In this document: positions 59,760 to 64,000 of the stretch, piece by piece
Position numbering within the stretch: position 1 is the stretch's first letter
How the letters are laid out: each line of letters opens with the position of its first letter
Assembly: GCF_016786255.1 (NCBI RefSeq)
Contig: NZ_JADMKT010000077.1
Coordinates: 248,001-312,000, forward strand
DNA length: 64,000 nucleotides
Source of the DNA: Robertkochia sediminum
GTDB lineage: Bacteria; Bacteroidota; Bacteroidia; Flavobacteriales; Flavobacteriaceae
Direction: 5' to 3'
The notes under the pieces: model-generated
The model's input: the letters and a program-made list of their open reading frames with translations, nothing else
The model's database searches: none
What the model was told of the DNA's origin: nothing
Made by a program: the position numbers and the translations under genes

Positions 59760-60475
59760 TGCACCCCCCTGTTAATATCAACTGCGATCTGGGCGAAGGT
59801 TTGGACAATGAAGCCACGCTTATGCCGCTCATACATTCTTGTAATATTGCCTGTGGAGGGCATGCCGGCGATAAGGCTACGATGAAGAGAGTGGTCGAAT
59901 TGGCACGTAAATTCGGGGTCGCCATTGGAGCGCACCCTTCATATCCCGATCGGGAACATTTTGGTCGGGTTTCCCTTAAGATGGAAGATGAGGCCTTTAA
60001 GTCGAATCTGAAACAGCAGCTCGACGATTTCGTTGAGGTACTTGGGGGGCATACGGAAGACCTTCACCATATCAAGGCGCACGGTGCATTATACAACGAC
60101 CTGGCGGTAAATGAATCTCTTGCCCGTAATTATCTGGAGGTACTGGAGCCTTACAAGGCAAATACCCTTTTGTACGTTCCCTTTGATTCGGTATTGGAGC
60201 GAATGGCATTGGAAACAGGCTTTAAGGTGGCAGTAGAAGCTTTTGGCGATCGCAATTATAACGATGATCTTACCCTGGTAAGTCGCCGGGACCCCGAAGC
60301 CCTGATCACCGAGAATAAAAAGGTGCTCGCTCATGTGCAGGAGATCCTGCGCGGATGGGTAACCACCGTAGAAGGACATATGAAGCCCCTGAAAGCCGAT
60401 ACCATTTGTATGCATTCAGATACGGCCAATGCCGTGGCGAATCTCGAATATTTAAAAATGCACCTAAACTATTGA
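59759..60475 (+). CDS. pxpA: 5-oxoprolinase subunit A
   Basis: 238 residues of the LamB/YcsF family. The signature INCDLGEGLDN (8-18), HSCNIACGGHAGD, GAHPSYPDREHFGR and HIKAHGALYND hold the conserved His and Asp residues. PxpA with PxpB and PxpC opens 5-oxoproline to glutamate using ATP. ATG 59759 overlaps the transporter stop (TGATG). Upstream TTG in frame is ignored. Next gene begins 3 bases after the stop. Confidence 0.93.
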   Translation: MHPPVNINCDLGEGLDNEATLMPLIHSCNIACGGHAGDKATMKRVVELARKFGVAIGAHPSYPDREHFGRVSLKMEDEAFKSNLKQQLDDFVEVLGGHTEDLHHIKAHGALYNDLAVNESLARNYLEVLEPYKANTLLYVPFDSVLERMALETGFKVAVEAFGDRNYNDDLTLVSRRDPEALITENKKVLAHVQEILRGWVTTVEGHMKPLKADTICMHSDTANAVANLEYLKMHLNY

Positions 60476-60478
60476 CAC

Positions 60479-61213
60479 TTGCAGAACTTTGAATTAAAAT
60501 ACCGTCCGTTTGGAGAAAGAGCCCTGTTAATAGAGTGGCCGGAGGAGATCAGTGAAAACATTCTTACCGATATCATGGCTTTCAGTCGGCGTATTGCTGA
60601 AGCGATGCCCACCTTAGAGCGGGTACCGGCCTATAATTCGCTCACCCTTATAAGCAGGGAGCCTATGGAAGCTGAGGATCTTACTGCCGGGCTTCGCAAG
60701 CTCTATGATGAGAAAAGTGGGAATTCTGCTAAGAAACGAAAGCTATGGAACATTCCCGTGTGCTATGAAGCACCTTTTTGTCAGGATCTGGAGGAGATCG
60801 CCCAAGCCTCGGGTACTTCACCTGAAGCTATTATCGAGGGGCATACGCAGGCGACCTATACGGTGTATGCCATAGGCTTTTTACCGGGGTTTATGTACCT
60901 GGGAGGATTGCCGGAAGCATTGCACTTCCCGAGGCGGGAAAGTCCCAGGCCAAAAGTGGCCGCAGGATCGGTAGGTATAGGCGGAAAACAAACCGGGATC
61001 TATCCGCAGGAATCCCCTGGTGGCTGGAACATCATCGGGAATTCGCCCATAAAGATCTTTAATGCAGAAAATGACCCGCCCTGTGGGATCTCCGTAGGCG
61101 ATAAGATCCGTTTTTACGCTATTGATAAAGACATGCACGAGTTGTTTACCATACAGGTAGACTCAGGAGTATTTCAAATTAAAACCCTAGAGTTAGATGA
61201 TCAAAGTGCTTAA
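60479..61213 (+). CDS. pxpB: 5-oxoprolinase subunit B (KipI-like)
   Basis: 244 residues with a TTG start 3 bases after pxpA. Allophanate hydrolase subunit 1 family: YRPFGERALLIEW at the start, YAIGFLPGFMYLGGLPE in the middle and VGIGGKQTGIYPQESPGGWNIIG near the end. With PxpC it forms the ATP-using part of 5-oxoprolinase. In Bacillus the homologue KipI inhibits a kinase; that role is not expected here. It overlaps pxpC by 17 bases. Confidence 0.92.
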   Translation: MQNFELKYRPFGERALLIEWPEEISENILTDIMAFSRRIAEAMPTLERVPAYNSLTLISREPMEAEDLTAGLRKLYDEKSGNSAKKRKLWNIPVCYEAPFCQDLEEIAQASGTSPEAIIEGHTQATYTVYAIGFLPGFMYLGGLPEALHFPRRESPRPKVAAGSVGIGGKQTGIYPQESPGGWNIIGNSPIKIFNAENDPPCGISVGDKIRFYAIDKDMHELFTIQVDSGVFQIKTLELDDQSA

Positions 61214-62036
61214 TCCAGGTTTGTTTACGACCCTTCAGGACGAGGGGCGGTTTGGTCTCAGAGACAAGGGAGTGCCGGTAAGTGGTGCCATGGATCCCCG
61301 GGCAGCCCGTGTGGCTAATCTTTTGTTAGGCAATAAGGCAGGGGCTGCGGTGATGGAGATCACCATGACGGGACCTGAGCTTGAATTTGATAAGGAATGT
61401 GATTTCGCTATTTGCGGTGCCATGTTGTCTCCTGAACTGGATGGCGAAGCGTTACAGAACAATACGGTATATACAGCAAAGGCAGGTCAGCACCTGAAGT
61501 TCGGTAGGTTGGTCAAAGGATATCGCGCCTACCTGGCCGTGAAGGGCGGATTCGATACCCCTGAAGTGCTGGGAAGCAGGTCGTGGTATAAGCCGGTAAC
61601 CGCAAGGGCCATGCTCAAAAAGGGTGATAGTTTGGAAACCGGTAAAGCCGGGAAACAAAGCACTAAGAATGTACCGGAATATCCACAGGAAAACCTGGAG
61701 GGTGATTACATCGAGGTGTATAAAGGTCCGGAGTACGATCTTTTAAGTGCCGATCAAAAGTCACAGCTGGAGAAGGGCATCTTCAAGGTCGCCAACGAAA
61801 GCAATCGTATGGCATATCAGCTTCAAGAGAAGATCCTGGGGCATAGTCACAGCATACTTACCTCTTCAACGCTACCGGGTACGGTGCAACTCACTCCTGA
61901 CGGACGCATTATTATCCTGATGAAAGATGCGCAGACCACGGGGGGGTATCCCCGGATTTTGCAGCTTTCAGATGAAGGACTAGCCTTTTTGAGTCAGAAG
62001 AAAACCGGAGATCAGTTTCTGTTTCGTATCAAATAA
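61197..62036 (+). CDS. pxpC: 5-oxoprolinase subunit C (KipA-like)
   Basis: 279 residues of the allophanate hydrolase subunit 2 family. LQDEGRFGLRDKGVPVSGAM, LAVKGGFDTPEVLGSRS and SSTLPGTVQLTPDGRIIILM are the conserved blocks. Often annotated as biotin-dependent carboxyltransferase, but its place after pxpA and pxpB makes 5-oxoprolinase the proper name. Last gene of the operon; a hairpin follows directly. Confidence 0.92.
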   Translation: MIKVLNPGLFTTLQDEGRFGLRDKGVPVSGAMDPRAARVANLLLGNKAGAAVMEITMTGPELEFDKECDFAICGAMLSPELDGEALQNNTVYTAKAGQHLKFGRLVKGYRAYLAVKGGFDTPEVLGSRSWYKPVTARAMLKKGDSLETGKAGKQSTKNVPEYPQENLEGDYIEVYKGPEYDLLSADQKSQLEKGIFKVANESNRMAYQLQEKILGHSHSILTSSTLPGTVQLTPDGRIIILMKDAQTTGGYPRILQLSDEGLAFLSQKKTGDQFLFRIK

Positions 62037-62071
62037 AAAGGCTGCCATTTACGTGAGTAAAGGCAACCTTT
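62036..62071. terminator. Bidirectional terminator after pxpC
   Basis: AAAGGCTGCC (62037-62046) pairs with GGCAACCTTT (62062-62071), with one mismatch, between convergent pxpC (+) and the next minus-strand gene. Confidence 0.6.
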
Positions 62072-62091
62072 CTACCAATTATGGAACCTAA

Positions 62092-62664
62092 TTAAGCTTG
62101 TTTTAGCGCGTTTCTTCTGTTTACCTCTTCTGCGAGTAATTCGAGGGCTTCATTCTTAGAGATACGATCAAGCAGACCTAAGGTTTTAGGCTTGAAGCGT
62201 TCGTCTTTGATGAGCAATCGCCAAAGGGCCTGAATGAACTCCGAAAAATTGAGTCCGTTATTGTAATGCACAAGATTACTATCATAGGCTTCTTCGACCA
62301 GTTCTCTGACAGTTGCCTTGATCTCCAGGATTCCTTCTTCTAATGGTTTCATTGCTTCTTTTACCGTTTTTGTTATCGTAGGCAAGAGATTGGAAGCGGC
62401 TTCCAGTTGTAATTTCGGTCTGGGGATACGACGATCGATAGCGATCTGCGAAGAGCGTAGTTTTGCTCTGTATTTGGCGATATCCATGAACTGTACCAGC
62501 TTATTTCTGCGGAACATATCTTCCATGTCGCGTAGCAGCGAATACAGTTGATCCGGTGCCTCATCATTTTCATTTTCAATGAGCATCTGTATCTTCTCAA
62601 AATCGGTCATCGTCTGAGAAGAAAGACGTTCATACATATTAATATAAGATGTAGTGTTATTCAT
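62092..62664 (-). CDS. Helical hypothetical protein
   Basis: 190 residues, mostly long helices with charged heptads (SSQTMTDFEKIQMLIENENDE, LYSLLRDMEDMFRRNKLVQF). The centre has ITKTVKEAMKPLEEGILEIK and the C-terminus LRLLIKDERFKPKTLGLLDRISKNEALELL-like repeats. No signal, TM segment or known domain. It could be a scaffold or coiled-coil protein; I do not know a function. Monocistronic, with a terminator behind it. Confidence 0.65.
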   Translation of the reverse strand: MNNTTSYINMYERLSSQTMTDFEKIQMLIENENDEAPDQLYSLLRDMEDMFRRNKLVQFMDIAKYRAKLRSSQIAIDRRIPRPKLQLEAASNLLPTITKTVKEAMKPLEEGILEIKATVRELVEEAYDSNLVHYNNGLNFSEFIQALWRLLIKDERFKPKTLGLLDRISKNEALELLAEEVNRRNALKQA

Positions 62665-62892
62665 AGCGCCTCCATTTTAATTCAACCTATGATCCAAATC
62701 AAAGCAATACAAGGTTAATGGAGAAAATTTAACGTTTACAGACCTGAAAAAACGGTGTAGGAACTATGTGTGCAGCAGTGGAAAGTTCATGTTATCAAAT
62801 GGTTATGTAGACGTTAGCAGCGGAGGGGTTTGAGTGGGAGTGTTTTTAAGGTGTAACGGTTGAAGTTATGAGGATTATTAGTTAGGCTTATA

Positions 62893-62944
62893 AACCCCTT
62901 CCGTTAGCGCTTTTGCGCTGCCACCTTCCCCTGGGAGGGGAAGA
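62893..62944 (+). repeat. REPIN-like element, left half
   Basis: AACCCCTTCCG, then an inverted GCGCTTTTGCGC block, then CCACCTTCCCC and a GGGAGGGGAAG return. The right half (63020-63070) is its inverse complement in plan. Confidence 0.55.
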
Positions 62945-63019
62945 GATCGTGCTTTTGTTTTACAATGGTGATTTAAATGTTGGGATCGAATTCCATTCTT
63001 TCTAATGATTGATCGATAT

Positions 63020-63070
63020 CCTTCCCCTTCAAGGGGAAGGTGGTTTTGCGAAGCAAAATCGGATGGGGTT
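63020..63070 (-). repeat. REPIN-like element, right half
   Basis: Reverse complement reads AACCCCATCCG, a TTTTGCTTCGCAAAA hairpin, CCACCTTCCCCTT and GAAGGGGAAGG. It matches the left half at both ends but has a different central hairpin. Confidence 0.55.
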
Positions 63071-63099
63071 GTCTAATTTATTTCCAGTCAATATTTTTA

Positions 63100-63131
63100 T
63101 CACCACTCACCACTCACCACTCACCACTCAC
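63100..63131 (-). repeat. Heptamer array after the nitroreductase gene
   Basis: On the coding (minus) strand the TAG stop is followed at once by four TGAGTGG units. Same family as the arrays after argE, pabB and the serine hydrolase gene. Confidence 0.85.
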
Positions 63132-63859
63132 TAAACCCTCTTATACGTCTCCTCAAAGGGAACTCTGAACCTAGGTCCGTAGATCCCGTTCTCTGCGCGT
63201 ACCCCACAGCCGATCACCATATTGATCTCTGCGCTTGAAGGGATGCCCAGCAGTTTCTTAACCCTCAGGGTATCGCTACCTTCCATAGGGCAGGTATCGT
63301 ATCCTTTGGCGGCCATGCTCAGCATAAAGGTCTGGGCTGCGAGTCCGGCGCTCTTTTGGGCCACGATTCGCATATCGCTGCGTCGCACTTGCCGGTATAC
63401 CGGCCTGAAGAGTCCGATGACATTAAACACCATGTATTTGAGCTGTCCCAGGATCCCCAGGAAGTCGGTGTAGATGGTGGGGATGAGTTTCTTATAATAG
63501 TTCAGGGCAAACTTCTCTCTCCTGCTGTATTCCGATTCAGGCTTGTCGCCATAGACCGACTTGAGGAAATTGATATTTTGTTGGGCACGCTTTTTATAAA
63601 GGTCCTTACGGCTTACCACGACCACCATTTGTTTGGCCGTCTTTGCGGCATTCTGCCCCAGGCAGGCCTCCGTCATTTTCTCCAGGGTGTCTTCAGAAAC
63701 AATATGATAGAACTCCCAGAGCTGCAGGTTGCTTGATGTAGGGGCGAGGGTAGCCTCTTCGATACATGAGCGTACAACTTCCGGATCGGGGTTTTCATCA
63801 TCTTTGAACACCCTCACAGAGCGACGGTATTGTATCGCTTCACTTACGGTTTTTTCCAT
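63131..63859 (-). CDS. Nitroreductase family protein
   Basis: 242 residues. RRSVRVFKDD (12-21) is the FMN-phosphate-binding start of the family, APTSSNLQLWEF the next strand and helix, and the C-terminal AAKGYDTCPMEGSD is the conserved PMEG loop. It differs from the NfsB-like enzyme at 9823-10452 in having a longer middle with a hydrophobic helix (YMVFNVIGLFRPVYRQVRR). It should be a cytoplasmic FMN-dependent oxidoreductase of unknown substrate. Its ATG directly follows the stop of the preceding minus-strand gene (TAAATG), so the two are co-transcribed. Confidence 0.87.
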   Translation of the reverse strand: MEKTVSEAIQYRRSVRVFKDDENPDPEVVRSCIEEATLAPTSSNLQLWEFYHIVSEDTLEKMTEACLGQNAAKTAKQMVVVVSRKDLYKKRAQQNINFLKSVYGDKPESEYSRREKFALNYYKKLIPTIYTDFLGILGQLKYMVFNVIGLFRPVYRQVRRSDMRIVAQKSAGLAAQTFMLSMAAKGYDTCPMEGSDTLRVKKLLGIPSSAEINMVIGCGVRAENGIYGPRFRVPFEETYKRV

Positions 63860-64000
63860 TTAGAATAGCTTTCTTATATGTTTGGCAAGATTTGTCTTTT
63901 TACTGTACGGAGCGTAGCGAATGGGCACATCCATCCACGTACCCCGATTCACTACGGGTTTGTGGTGGGTAAAGATATCGAAACTCTTTTTCCCGTGGTA
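63860..64000 (-). CDS. C-terminal 46 codons of a gene cut by the window edge
   Basis: On the minus strand an open frame enters from the right edge and ends with TAA at 63862-63860. The sequence includes FDIFTHHKPVVNRGTWMDVP and ends in NLAKHIRKLF. It is joined to the nitroreductase ATG without a gap. The fragment is too short to name. The stop-start junction and codon use like its neighbour support coding. Confidence 0.6.
   Translation of the reverse strand, partial: YHGKKSFDIFTHHKPVVNRGTWMDVPIRYAPYSKKTNLAKHIRKLF

Larger units (their letters stand above)
62665..63130. other. Repeat-containing intergenic region
   Basis: 466 bases without a gene. It contains an inverted pair of REPIN-like elements (62893-62944 and 63020-63070) and the heptamer array at the end of the nitroreductase gene. 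Confidence 0.55.

Overview
The window looks like the chromosome of a member of the Flavobacteriaceae (Bacteroidota). The evidence is promoters of the TAnnTTTG type, an arginine cluster built around an N-acylornithine carbamoyltransferase, a RibB with a decayed GTP-cyclohydrolase half, PxpABC with an Nramp-like neighbour, and many TTG/GTG starts without strong Shine-Dalgarno sequences. I cannot fix the genus.

Layout. Positions 1-8726 are AT-rich accessory DNA. At 153-6102 there are five genes in the same direction, each followed by a 168-172 bp palindromic repeat. The first bases of each cassette are the reverse complement of the bases that open the repeat closing that same cassette. This is the geometry of integron gene cassettes (attC sites), and no integron integrase is visible. 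The cargo is two secreted or lipoprotein unknowns, an erythromycin-esterase-family protein, an RloC/PrrC-like ATPase and a HEPN protein. An HNH endonuclease and a Bacteroidetes-type tyrosine integrase follow. The integrase abuts the 3' side of a tRNA-Ser(UGA) gene at 8727-8811, so the array appears to sit in an island inserted at that tRNA.

From 8812 onward the DNA is core-like. It contains a TauE permease, nitroreductase, DegT aminotransferase, PhzF and dipeptidase. A minus-strand block follows: ribB-like gene, LptF/G permease, LolA-like protein, FtsK, DgkA and Tpx. Next come a four-helix-bundle gene bracketed by inverted octamer arrays, a peroxiredoxin/thioredoxin unit, NhaC and a UDP-glucuronate decarboxylase. 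Proline synthesis (proC, proA, proB) is followed by a nine-gene arginine cluster (GNAT, argG, argC, proC paralogue, argD, argF', argB, argE, argH) on the minus strand. On the plus strand lie pabB, a hydrolase, tilS, a CocE/NonD peptidase and an SSS symporter.

At 51589-56740 a two-gene module is present twice in tandem: a small secreted protein followed by a TPR-transmembrane-class III adenylate cyclase. It looks like a transmembrane cAMP signalling unit. Positions 57439-62036 hold a DUF2891 protein, an Nramp-like transporter lacking the metal motif, and 5-oxoprolinase pxpABC. The window ends in a nitroreductase and a truncated gene.

Intergenic DNA carries short tandem repeats of period 7 or 8. 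Four heptamer arrays of the TGARTGG type start at or next to a stop codon and lie in the coding orientation. REP-like palindromes are also present.
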